Shown here piece after piece: positions 1 through 5,616 of a stretch of 10,807 bases of DNA (positions are counted from its first letter, which is position 1; the number at the start of each line of letters is the position of its first letter). Location of the stretch: NCBI GenBank assembly GCA_903885865.1, contig CAISKH010000658.1, positions 1 to 10,807 of the forward strand, read 5' to 3'. The position numbers and the translations under genes were made by a program. The notes beneath the pieces were generated by a model, which was not told the origin of the DNA, searched no databases, and saw nothing but the letters and a program-made list of their open reading frames with translations. The stretch comes from an uncultured Mucilaginibacter sp. Its GTDB lineage: Bacteria; Bacteroidota; Bacteroidia; Sphingobacteriales; Sphingobacteriaceae.

Positions 1-23
1 AGGCAAATCATCAAAAAAAGTAT

Positions 24-66
24 AAAGTAAAAGCCCCGGAGATATTATCTGCGGGGCTTTTACTTT
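24..66. terminator. Long bidirectional intrinsic terminator hairpin
   Basis: Positions 24-38 (AAAGTAAAAGCCCCG) are perfectly complementary to 52-66, giving a 15-bp stem. Inside it, AGATA (40-44) can pair with TATCT (46-50), leaving one G-G mismatch, so almost the whole element folds back. A-rich and T-rich arms flank the GC core, so it can work in both directions. It would end the minus-strand OsmC gene, whose stop lies about 36 bases away, and probably a plus-strand gene left of the window. Confidence 0.85.
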
Positions 67-74
67 GACAGGCC

Positions 75-105
75 TAATCTTCAATCTTTAACCTCTAATC
101 TTTAA
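75..105. repeat. Short degenerate AATCTT repeat
   Basis: AATCTT occurs at 76-81, 83-88 and 97-102, and TCTTTAA at 85-91 and 99-105. The array fills the gap between the terminator and the OsmC gene and runs into its stop codon (102-104). It resembles simple-sequence intergenic filler that I associate with sphingobacterial genomes; that association is from memory. No function is evident. Confidence 0.45.
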
Positions 106-503
106 AAGCCAAAATCCACCGTTTTTTTCAGATCAGGATGCACGCTTAAATAAACGGGGCAGGTAAGCGCCGCGCGTTCCAGTATTTTTTGCTCTTTTTC
201 TTCGTATGTTTTTGGGAACTTGAAATTGATCACAATTTCGGCAACCCGGCGCGGGTCGGCAGCCATAATTTTAGTTACCGAGCATGTGGTATTATCAATA
301 TTAATATTGTGCGTGTTGCCGGCTATACCCATCAGGGTCATCATACAACTTGCTAGTGATGATGATAGCAGATCGGTTGGCGAAAATGCTTCGCCTTTGC
401 CGTGGTTATCAACCGGCGCATCGGTAATAATTTTAGTGCCCGATTGTACATGTGTTGCTTCGGTTCTAAGTCCGCCTAAGTATATTGATTCTATAGTTGC
501 CAT
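102..503 (-). CDS. OsmC/Ohr family peroxiredoxin-like protein
   Basis: This 133-residue cytoplasmic protein belongs to the OsmC/Ohr family, whose members reduce organic hydroperoxides with a reactive cysteine pair. The length is normal for the family. Two expected cysteines are visible: Cys53 in SSLASCMMTLMGI (the peroxidatic position, at the start of the central helix) and Cys115 in ALTCPVYLSVHP (the resolving position). A third, Cys74, is extra. The segment FSPTDLLSSSLASC is typical of the YhfA/OsmC branch rather than classical Ohr, so the substrate is uncertain. The ATG at 501-503 is the only sensible start. The gene stands alone, divergent from lipA, with its own promoter box at 557-564 and a hairpin terminator at 24-66. 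The family call is secure; the exact substrate is not. Confidence 0.92.
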   Translation of the reverse strand: MATIESIYLGGLRTEATHVQSGTKIITDAPVDNHGKGEAFSPTDLLSSSLASCMMTLMGIAGNTHNINIDNTTCSVTKIMAADPRRVAEIVINFKFPKTYEEKEQKILERAALTCPVYLSVHPDLKKTVDFGF

Positions 504-512
504 GTTGTTTTT

Positions 513-541
513 ATTTCGGATTTCGGAAGTTCGATTTCGGA
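513..541. repeat. ATTTCGGA short repeat upstream of the OsmC gene
   Basis: ATTTCGGA appears three times, at 513-520, 520-527 (sharing one base) and 534-541, with an intervening AAGTTCG. On the minus strand it lies in the 5' untranslated leader of the OsmC gene, between the proposed transcription start (about 550) and the ATG. It looks like a dispersed intergenic repeat. Its position in a leader RNA means an effect on translation cannot be excluded. Confidence 0.5.
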
Positions 542-556
542 TTTTTTAAATCCTAA

Positions 557-564
557 CAAATTTA
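557..564 (-). promoter_or_regulatory. Bacteroidota -7 promoter box for the OsmC gene
   Basis: Read on the minus strand this is TAAATTTG, a full match to the Bacteroidota housekeeping -7 consensus TAnnTTTG. It would start RNA near 550, leaving a leader of about 47 bases before the ATG at 503. I see no good TTTG -33 element at the expected 19-21 bp distance, so the call rests on the -7 box and its position. Confidence 0.5.
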
Positions 565-628
565 GTGTTAAATTTATTTTAAACAGTTATTCAATCAACA
601 AACTGTAATATTAAATAACATAATTGTT

Positions 629-655
629 CCCCATTTAGGGGGTTAAGGGGTTTTT
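629..655. repeat. C4/G5 stem-loop-like intergenic element
   Basis: CCCC (629-632) can pair with GGGG (638-641) around an ATTTA loop, and a second GGGG follows at 647-650 before a run of five T. The layout CCCC-ATTTA-GGGGG-TTAA-GGGG resembles the C-run/G-run intergenic elements common in sphingobacteria and flavobacteria (recalled, not searched). It sits directly upstream of the lipA promoter box, where a -33 element would be expected. Confidence 0.4.
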
Positions 656-658
656 AGT

Positions 659-666
659 TAGCTTTG
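659..666 (+). promoter_or_regulatory. -7 promoter box for lipA
   Basis: TAGCTTTG matches TAnnTTTG exactly and is followed by C, as often seen in Bacteroidota. Transcription would start at about 671-674, which coincides with the lipA ATG (671), so the transcript would be leaderless or nearly so. No clear -33 TTTG is present 19-21 bp upstream, because that stretch is the G-run element at 629-655. Confidence 0.5.
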
Positions 667-670
667 CATC

Positions 671-1549
671 ATGATCGATCTACCGGTAGTTCCAACTAAC
701 CAACCGCAACGCAAGCCCGACTGGCTCAGAGTAAAACTTCCCGTAGGGAAGGAATACACCCATGTGCGCGGTTTGGTTGATACGCACCACCTGCATACCA
801 TTTGCGAAAGCGGTAATTGCCCTAATATGGGCGAATGCTGGGGCGCGGGTACGGCTACCTTTATGATATTAGGGAATATTTGCACACGCTCCTGCTCGTT
901 TTGCGCGGTGGCAACCGGCAGGCCGCTGGCTGTTGATACCGATGAGCCTAACCGCGTGGCCAATTCGGTTAAACTGATGCAGGTAAAGCATTGTGTAATT
1001 ACCTCGGTTGACAGGGACGATCTGAAAGACGGCGGCTCAATAATATGGGCCGAAACCATTAATGCTATCCGCAGGGAAAGCCCCGAAACTACTTTGGAAA
1101 CTTTACTGCCAGATTTCAGAGGCGATTGGGATAACCTGGCCCGTGTACTCGAAACGCGGCCCGAAGTAGTATCACATAACCTGGAAACTGTAAGGCGCTT
1201 AACAAAAGAGGTGCGCATACAGGCAAAATACGATCGTAGTTTGGAAGCGTTAAAACATATATCGGCCGCGGGTCTGCGGACCAAATCGGGCATTATGCTT
1301 GGTTTGGGCGAAACAGAAGAAGATATTTTAGAAGCAATGGACGACTTATTGGATGCAGGCGTACAGATATTAACGCTGGGTCAATATTTGCAGCCAACAC
1401 GCGGCCATCACCCGGTAATTGACTGGATACATCCTGATCAATTTGCTTTTTACAAACAGATCGGGTTGGATAAAGGTTTCAGGTATGTTGAAAGCGGTCC
1501 GTTAGTGCGCTCATCCTATCATGCTGAAAAACACTTGTTTGAAATCTGA
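671..1549 (+). CDS. lipA: Lipoyl synthase
   Basis: LipA is a cytoplasmic radical-SAM enzyme that inserts two sulfur atoms into the octanoyl chain carried on lipoyl domains of 2-oxoacid dehydrogenases and the glycine cleavage H protein. All diagnostic residues are visible. The auxiliary-cluster motif has Cys45, Cys50 and Cys56 (CESGNCPNMGEC). The radical-SAM motif CTRSCSFC has Cys71, Cys75 and Cys78. The terminal RSSYHA (280-285) holds the serine ligand of the auxiliary cluster. The length of 292 residues is normal. The ATG at 671 gives the usual N-terminus leading to KPDWLRVKLP. The ECF sigma gene begins 24 bases after the stop on the same strand, so readthrough from lipA into it is likely. 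No lipB is present in the window. Confidence 0.98.
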   Translation: MIDLPVVPTNQPQRKPDWLRVKLPVGKEYTHVRGLVDTHHLHTICESGNCPNMGECWGAGTATFMILGNICTRSCSFCAVATGRPLAVDTDEPNRVANSVKLMQVKHCVITSVDRDDLKDGGSIIWAETINAIRRESPETTLETLLPDFRGDWDNLARVLETRPEVVSHNLETVRRLTKEVRIQAKYDRSLEALKHISAAGLRTKSGIMLGLGETEEDILEAMDDLLDAGVQILTLGQYLQPTRGHHPVIDWIHPDQFAFYKQIGLDKGFRYVESGPLVRSSYHAEKHLFEI

Positions 1550-1568
1550 TAATTCCTTTATATCTTCA
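1538..1568 (+). promoter_or_regulatory. Possible promoter for the ECF sigma operon
   Basis: TTTG at 1538-1541, inside the lipA 3' end, is followed after 19 bp by TATCTTCA (1561-1568), a 6/8 match to TAnnTTTG. The spacing suits a Bacteroidota vegetative promoter. The RNA would begin within a few bases of the TTG start at 1574. Cotranscription with lipA is the alternative; both may operate. Confidence 0.35.
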
Positions 1569-1573
1569 CTTTA

Positions 1574-2125
1574 TTGAGCAGGAAAAATAAAATATCGCTT
1601 TCAGAAGAAGAGCTGGTCCTCGCCCTACGGAATCGTGAAAAGATTGCTGTAGAGGCGTTGTATGATATGTACTCTTCATCCCTATACGGCGTAATTTCAA
1701 GAATTATTATTGATACCCCCACTGCCGAAGATGTTTTACAGGAAACATTTATAAAAATTTGGAATTCGTTTTCAGGCTATAGTGCAGACAAGGGCCGCCT
1801 GTTTACCTGGATGGTGAACATCGCGCGTAACCTTTCTATTGATAAATTAAGATCGAAGGATTTTAAAAATCACAATAAAAACCAGGATATTGAAAATAAC
1901 GTAATTGCTATTGATGAGCAAAGGAATACTGTTTACAAACCTGAGTTAATGGGGATTAAGGACTTAGTGCAAACATTAAAGCCCGAACAAAAAGCTATTC
2001 TTGACCTCGTATACTTTAAAGGTTATACGCACGTAGAAGCAGCCGACGAATTAGGCATTCCACTTGGAACTATTAAAACAAGGCTGCGGATGGCAATAAT
2101 TGAACTCAGAAAGTATTTTAATTGA
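1574..2125 (+). CDS. ECF (sigma-70 family) RNA polymerase sigma factor
   Basis: This 183-residue ECF sigma factor directs RNA polymerase to a dedicated promoter set. Region 2 covers about residues 25-95, with the core-binding segment AEDVLQETFIKIW (51-63) and the -10-recognition helix around FTWMVNIARNLSIDKLRSK (77-95). A linker of about 35 residues leads to region 4 (about 128-181), whose helix-turn-helix YTHVEAADELGIPLGTIKTRL (151-171) would read the -35 element. The only plausible start is TTG at 1574: a stop lies upstream in frame at 1550-1552 with no ATG, GTG or other TTG between, and the next ATG would remove part of region 2. The pairing with the RskA-like gene 12 bases downstream suggests a SigK-like, anti-sigma-controlled factor. 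Its signal is unknown. Confidence 0.93.
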   Translation: MSRKNKISLSEEELVLALRNREKIAVEALYDMYSSSLYGVISRIIIDTPTAEDVLQETFIKIWNSFSGYSADKGRLFTWMVNIARNLSIDKLRSKDFKNHNKNQDIENNVIAIDEQRNTVYKPELMGIKDLVQTLKPEQKAILDLVYFKGYTHVEAADELGIPLGTIKTRLRMAIIELRKYFN

Positions 2126-2137
2126 AGGACAGAAAAA

Positions 2138-2953
2138 GTGGAAGACGTTAAAGCATATATTGAATCGGGGATATTGGAACTTTATGTTCTTGGAGATGTT
2201 TCGCCTGCCGAAAAGCAGCAGGTTGAGGCAATGGCCCAAAAACACCCGGTTATAAAAGTCGAGCTGGAAGAAATGGAAAAGGCGCTGGAACAGTATGCAC
2301 AAGCCAACGCTGTTGAACCTTCAGAACACCAGCGCGATAAAATATTAACCAGCCTGGTAACCAATTTGGCCGATGATGCTACATTCGGTACTAAAAAGGA
2401 AGCAATTGCCGATAATGTTGTTGCTATGCCCGCACGCCAAACAACTAATTTTTATAAATATGCATTCGCGGCAAGTGTGGCGCTGTTGGCCGTAAGCCTG
2501 GTTGCTTTATTTAATGTATACAACCAGTTACAGCGATCAGACCAGCAACTGGTAGTTATGAACGCTCAAAATCAACATATCAGTAAAACAGTGAACTATA
2601 TGAATGATGAGTTGGGTGTTTATCGCGACACTGCTTACAAGGTAATAAAACTAAAAGGGCCTAAAAATATGGGCATGACCCTTGCATGGAGCCCCGTAAA
2701 AAAGAAAGTAATGATTGATATGAATGGCATGCATTTACCCGAAAACGATAAAACGCATCAATATCAATTATGGGCAATAGTAAACAAAAAAACAGTTGAT
2801 CTGGGCGTGTTCGATAAATCAGGTGCCGATACCCTAATCATGAAGCAAATGAGATCAGTTGCTTTAGCCAATACCTTCGCGGTAACCTTAGAGCCACGTG
2901 GCGGCAGCGTTAACCCAACTATGAGCGCAATGATGGTTATTGGCCAGTTTTAA
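2138..2953 (+). CDS. RskA-like membrane anti-sigma factor
   Basis: This 271-residue protein is the probable inhibitor of the adjacent ECF sigma factor, held at the inner membrane. Residues 1-75 form an acidic helical cytoplasmic domain (YIESGILELYVLGDVSPAEK) of the kind that binds the sigma factor. Residues about 107-128 form one membrane helix (YAFAASVALLAVSLVALFNVY). Residues 129-160 are probably a short coiled coil. Residues about 176-271 match the anti-sigma-K factor C-terminal domain (SPVKKKVMIDMNGMHLP, HQYQLWAIVN, FAVTLEPRGGS), placed in the periplasm. There is no cysteine, so it is not a zinc-binding (ZAS) anti-sigma factor. The start is GTG at 2138, preceded by AAGGA (2125-2129), a rare Shine-Dalgarno-like site for this phylum. 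The 3' end overlaps the convergent vapC-like gene by 17 bp. Confidence 0.88.
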   Translation: MEDVKAYIESGILELYVLGDVSPAEKQQVEAMAQKHPVIKVELEEMEKALEQYAQANAVEPSEHQRDKILTSLVTNLADDATFGTKKEAIADNVVAMPARQTTNFYKYAFAASVALLAVSLVALFNVYNQLQRSDQQLVVMNAQNQHISKTVNYMNDELGVYRDTAYKVIKLKGPKNMGMTLAWSPVKKKVMIDMNGMHLPENDKTHQYQLWAIVNKKTVDLGVFDKSGADTLIMKQMRSVALANTFAVTLEPRGGSVNPTMSAMMVIGQF

Positions 2954-3320
2954 TTAGTATAGGGTTAACACTTTTTAAACCTTCGACTTTCGCAAAATCG
3001 ATTAGGTTCCTGGTGTATATTGTGAGACCATTTATTAATGCTGTTGCAGCTATAAGGCTATCACCTAACTTCAAATTATACTGTTTACGTAGTTCTATAG
3101 CTTGATCAAATATTGGTTGAGAAGGGAAAATGACAGGAACGTAATTGAAAATATCCTGAAAATATTCTTCCTCGTCATTTTTTAGCCCATGATATCCAAG
3201 AACTTCCACCCTTGAAATTTCAGAAATACTACATGATGGACTAACGATTATATCCCGCAGATATGCATATTCAGTATTATAAGAATAAATAATAATATTG
3301 CTATCTACAAGGAAAGCCAT
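2937..3320 (-). CDS. PIN-domain toxin, VapC-type ribonuclease
   Basis: This is a 127-residue single PIN domain of normal VapC length. VapC toxins are Mg-dependent RNases that cleave specific RNAs when freed from antitoxin. The acidic active-site residues are in place: Asp6 (FLVDSNIIIY), Glu39 (ISRVEVLGY) and Asp87 (LKLGDSLIAATAL), with Thr103-Arg104-Asn105 and Asp108 in TRNLIDF at the fourth position. The protein therefore looks intact. The start ATG (3318-3320) lies two bases after the stop of the antitoxin gene, the usual antitoxin-toxin order. The last 17 bp overlap the convergent anti-sigma gene. It most likely acts in the cytoplasm as one half of a type II toxin-antitoxin pair; the RNA target cannot be read from sequence. 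Confidence 0.9.
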   Translation of the reverse strand: MAFLVDSNIIIYSYNTEYAYLRDIIVSPSCSISEISRVEVLGYHGLKNDEEEYFQDIFNYVPVIFPSQPIFDQAIELRKQYNLKLGDSLIAATALINGLTIYTRNLIDFAKVEGLKSVNPILIKTGQ

Positions 3321-3322
3321 AA

Positions 3323-3571
3323 TTAAGAAAAGGGGAGATTGCGGTCTTCACGTAGTTCTTTTTCCCAAAGTTGTGCATCTCCAAATGACGAAGGCCCTGT
3401 AGCCTTGAAACTTAAAATACGTTCTTTAATAGTGGCTTTTGCCGGGTTATTTATATCCGTATTCTTTTTCTCAATAACAACATCAAGGCTTTTAGCTAAA
3501 GCTATAATTTTAGCAATACTTTGCTCATTATTAGATTTCAGTATTAATTCCATAATTGTTAAATCATCCAC
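3323..3571 (-). CDS. Type II antitoxin partner of the PIN toxin
   Basis: This small protein has 82 residues from a GTG start, or 76 from the ATG at 3551-3553. It sits directly upstream of the PIN toxin on the same strand with a 2-base gap. The N-terminal half (about residues 1-35) looks like a strand-helix dimerisation/DNA-binding module. The C-terminal tail (FGDAQLWEKELREDRNLPFS, 63-82) has the charged, tryptophan-containing pattern of VapB tails that wrap into the VapC groove. I cannot assign the DNA-binding fold (Phd, AbrB or other). Both starts lie downstream of the promoter at 3589-3620; neither has a Shine-Dalgarno site. By analogy it neutralises the toxin and represses its own promoter. 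Confidence 0.82.
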   Translation of the reverse strand: MDDLTIMELILKSNNEQSIAKIIALAKSLDVVIEKKNTDINNPAKATIKERILSFKATGPSSFGDAQLWEKELREDRNLPFS

Positions 3572-3588
3572 TTAAAAATAAGCTCATA

Positions 3589-3620
3589 CAAAAGTACATA
3601 ATATCAAAGTTAAACACAAA
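3589..3620 (-). promoter_or_regulatory. Consensus Bacteroidota promoter for the toxin-antitoxin operon
   Basis: On the minus strand a -33 TTTG (3620-3617) is separated by 20 bp from TACTTTTG (3596-3589), an exact TAnnTTTG box. This is the best complete vegetative promoter in the window. Transcription should begin near 3583, leaving about 11 bases before the GTG start or about 29 before the ATG. If the antitoxin autoregulates, its operator should overlap this region. Confidence 0.7.
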
Positions 3621-3903
3621 ACGATAGCCTTGCATGATTATAGGACAATTTAAATTATTGTAATCTATACTTATTGCAGTATTTTAATAACGTTAATAGT
3701 AAATCACTTTCCATCGAAAATGACTCTTTTTTTCAAAAAAATAGGCATTTACGATAGTTTTTTTTTGAAAATCATCACAAATATTTAAAAAAATTACTTT
3801 TTTAAATAAAAATGATCCAAAAATGTAAAAAAATAGAAAAATCGCCCAAAAACACCATTTTATGCTTTTTTTTTAATTTTTTTAAATAAAAATCACAAAT
3901 TGT
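3621..3903. other. Gene-free, very AT-rich spacer
   Basis: No plausible coding region occurs here. From about 3720 the DNA is mostly A and T, with repeated runs of 5-9 T or A (for example around 3727-3745, 3761-3769, 3786-3806, 3868-3895). Such A/T tracts can bend DNA or act as UP-like elements. Their placement just upstream of the ECF-type promoter at 3904-3932 fits the second role, as inference only. I see no terminator, tRNA or repeat unit in it. Confidence 0.5.
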
Positions 3904-3932
3904 TGTAACAAATTGATAGCGCCTGCGTCTTA
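3904..3932 (+). promoter_or_regulatory. ECF-type promoter (TGTAACA / CGTCTTA)
   Basis: TGTAACA (3904-3910) and CGTCTTA (3926-3932) are separated by 15 bp. This matches the general ECF pattern of an AAC-containing -35 and a CGTC-type -10, and it differs clearly from the vegetative TAnnTTTG promoters elsewhere in the window. The upstream DNA is A/T-tract rich. It points toward the 3' end of the minus-strand NAD(P)HX repair gene, and no plus-strand gene follows. The cognate sigma factor could be the one at 1574-2125, but nothing in the sequence proves this. Confidence 0.45.
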
Positions 3933-3937
3933 TAGAT

Positions 3938-4020
3938 AACTTACACAGAGTATTTCGTTCTTTATAAGATCAGTTAATAAGTTTACAAAACGGATGTATA
4001 ATACTTGCACCCGTTTTTTT
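3938..4020 (+). ncRNA. Possible short terminated transcript from the ECF-type promoter
   Basis: If the promoter at 3904-3932 fires, RNA would start near 3938 and meet the terminator ending at about 4020, giving roughly 80 nucleotides with no useful reading frame. AACTTA (3938-3943) can pair with TAAGTT (3978-3983), closing a loop ahead of the terminator hairpin, so the RNA would have two stems. This is a hypothesis from the promoter-terminator pairing only. Alternatives are a relic of a deleted gene or a chance promoter match. Confidence 0.25.
3987..4020 (+). terminator. Intrinsic terminator with seven-T tail
   Basis: AAAACGG (3987-3993) pairs with CCGTTTT (4011-4017), and the T run extends from 4014 to 4020. 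The 17-base loop can form a few extra pairs (TG 3995-3996 with CA 4008-4009). Strong on the plus strand. On the minus strand the same stem follows the stop of the NAD(P)HX repair gene directly but ends in only four T, so it is a weaker terminator there. Confidence 0.6.
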
Positions 4021-5524
4021 ATGCCATTAATTTTGCCATAACTATGGGCAAATACTCGGCAACCTGTTCGGGTAAAACCACGTTCATGCGTTTAGGCTGT
4101 GCCAGTTCATCGCCCGCTTTTCCGTGAATATAAACACCCGCTAAACAGGCTTCTTCAGGTGTGTACTTTTGTGCCAGTAACGAAGTTATAATACCGGTAA
4201 GAACATCACCCATACCACCTGTTGCCATTGCAGGGTTACCAGTGGGGTTAAAATAAACTTTCCCTTCGGGCGTAGCAATAAGCGTATAATCATTTTTTAA
4301 AACGATGTATATATGATGCTGTTTAGCCTTTTCCCGGCAACTTTGCAGCCGCTGCCACCAGTTGGCATGTTTGCCAAACAGGCGGTCAAATTCTTTCATG
4401 TGTGGCGTTATTATACTCCCTGCAGAAACTTTATTCCACAGGTTAGGATTTGCCGCTAATAAGTTAAGTGCGTCCGCATCAATCACTACCGGTTCATCAT
4501 AATTGGTGAGAACATCCGTTAATAAGGCCTTAGCATTTTTATCTTTTCCTAACCCCGGGCCAATACCAATGGTATTAAACTGGCCCCATTCAATAACAGG
4601 CGGTTCATCCCCTTTACGTATGATGGCCATAATTTCGGGCATATAGCTGTTTAATGCGGTAAGTCCGCTTTCGGGCACGCAGGCGGTTGTTAGCCCGGCG
4701 CCGGCATAAACGCAGGCTGACGAGCAAAGCAAAGCCGCCCCCATTGTTTTAGCCTGACCTGCCACAATTAAAGCATGGCCGTAAGTTCCTTTATTACTAA
4801 AAGGCTGCCTGGGTTTCAGCATTTTCTTTATATCGTCTTCCTCAATAAACCGGTAGGGCGAATTGAGCGACAGCACAAAACTTTCATCAATACCGATAGC
4901 TGCAACCTCCCAGCATTTAATATATGGCGCAGACTCCGGCAGCAGAAAATTAATTTTAGGTTGCTGAAAAGTAATTACCAGGTCGGCCTTTACAACTGTA
5001 GCTGCAGCGTCCATTTCGCCATCAGTAAAAAAACCGGTAGGCACATCAACTGCTATAACAGTGCTGTTAACACTGTTGATAAATTCTGCCAGTTTTTTGT
5101 AGTCGCCGCTTAGTGGTTTGTTTAATCCGCTGCCCAATAAAGCATCAATAATAATAGCACTCGTGTCAGCGGGAAAATCAGTATCCGGTTTAAGTTCAGT
5201 TAAACTCAATCCCATCCGCTCAAGCCTGCCCAGGTTTATATTAAAATCATTGGAAGCCTTTTCAGAAAACCGGGCGATCTTTATATGCAAATTGGTGTAT
5301 TTATGCTCATAAAGCATCCGCGCTATGGCCAGTCCATCGCCGCCATTATTGCCGGTGCCGCAATAGACGGATATGGCCTGGTTTTTATCGGGAAAATGAA
5401 GCATAAACCTATCCGCAAATGCCGCTGACGCGCGCTCCATCAGGTCAATAGGGGCGATGGGCTCGTTGGTTATAGTAAAGGTATCCGCTTCGCGGATCTG
5501 GTTGGCGGTTAACAGGGATAGCAT
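4019..5524 (-). CDS. nnr: Bifunctional NAD(P)H-hydrate epimerase / ADP-dependent NAD(P)H-hydrate dehydratase
   Basis: This 501-residue cytoplasmic repair enzyme returns hydrated NADH/NADPH (NAD(P)HX) to active cofactor. The N-terminal YjeF_N epimerase domain (about 1-220) interconverts R and S forms and shows YCGTGNNGGDGLAIAR (54-69) and IIIDALLGSG (124-133). The C-terminal ribokinase-like dehydratase domain (about 230-495) uses ADP to dehydrate the S form and shows KGTYGHALIVAG (245-256), GIGPGLGKD (320-328), VVIDADALNLL (346-356) and the nucleotide-site GNPAMATGGMGDVLTGI (429-445) with catalytic Asp440. Both halves look complete, and the length is normal for the fused form (E. coli YjeF/Nnr type). 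It is divergent from the S9 peptidase gene with a 92-bp spacer. On the minus strand TAAATTTA (about 7/8 of TAnnTTTG) lies just before the ATG, a weak promoter candidate. Confidence 0.97.
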   Translation of the reverse strand: MLSLLTANQIREADTFTITNEPIAPIDLMERASAAFADRFMLHFPDKNQAISVYCGTGNNGGDGLAIARMLYEHKYTNLHIKIARFSEKASNDFNINLGRLERMGLSLTELKPDTDFPADTSAIIIDALLGSGLNKPLSGDYKKLAEFINSVNSTVIAVDVPTGFFTDGEMDAAATVVKADLVITFQQPKINFLLPESAPYIKCWEVAAIGIDESFVLSLNSPYRFIEEDDIKKMLKPRQPFSNKGTYGHALIVAGQAKTMGAALLCSSACVYAGAGLTTACVPESGLTALNSYMPEIMAIIRKGDEPPVIEWGQFNTIGIGPGLGKDKNAKALLTDVLTNYDEPVVIDADALNLLAANPNLWNKVSAGSIITPHMKEFDRLFGKHANWWQRLQSCREKAKQHHIYIVLKNDYTLIATPEGKVYFNPTGNPAMATGGMGDVLTGIITSLLAQKYTPEEACLAGVYIHGKAGDELAQPKRMNVVLPEQVAEYLPIVMAKLMA

Positions 5525-5616
5525 AGTGTATAAATTTAATATTTATAGCTTTTGTTTTATAATAGTTTTATTAATCGCCCAAACTGCTAAATTGCGTATA
5601 AATCAGTATTCAACTA

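Noticed and set aside
658..1293. 211-codon minus-strand open frame opposite lipA
   Set aside because: It is fully antisense to a clear LipA gene and its translation has no recognisable domain; it is a shadow of lipA codon usage.
3634..3663. Tiny frame beginning ATGATTATAGGACAA in the AT-rich spacer
   Set aside because: Only nine codons, with no support from context or composition.
5540..5616. Vegetative promoter for the S9 peptidase
   Set aside because: TA-GCT-TTTG (5546-5554) has a three-base gap instead of two, and TAAATTGC (5588-5595) matches only 6 of 8 positions; neither is good enough to annotate.
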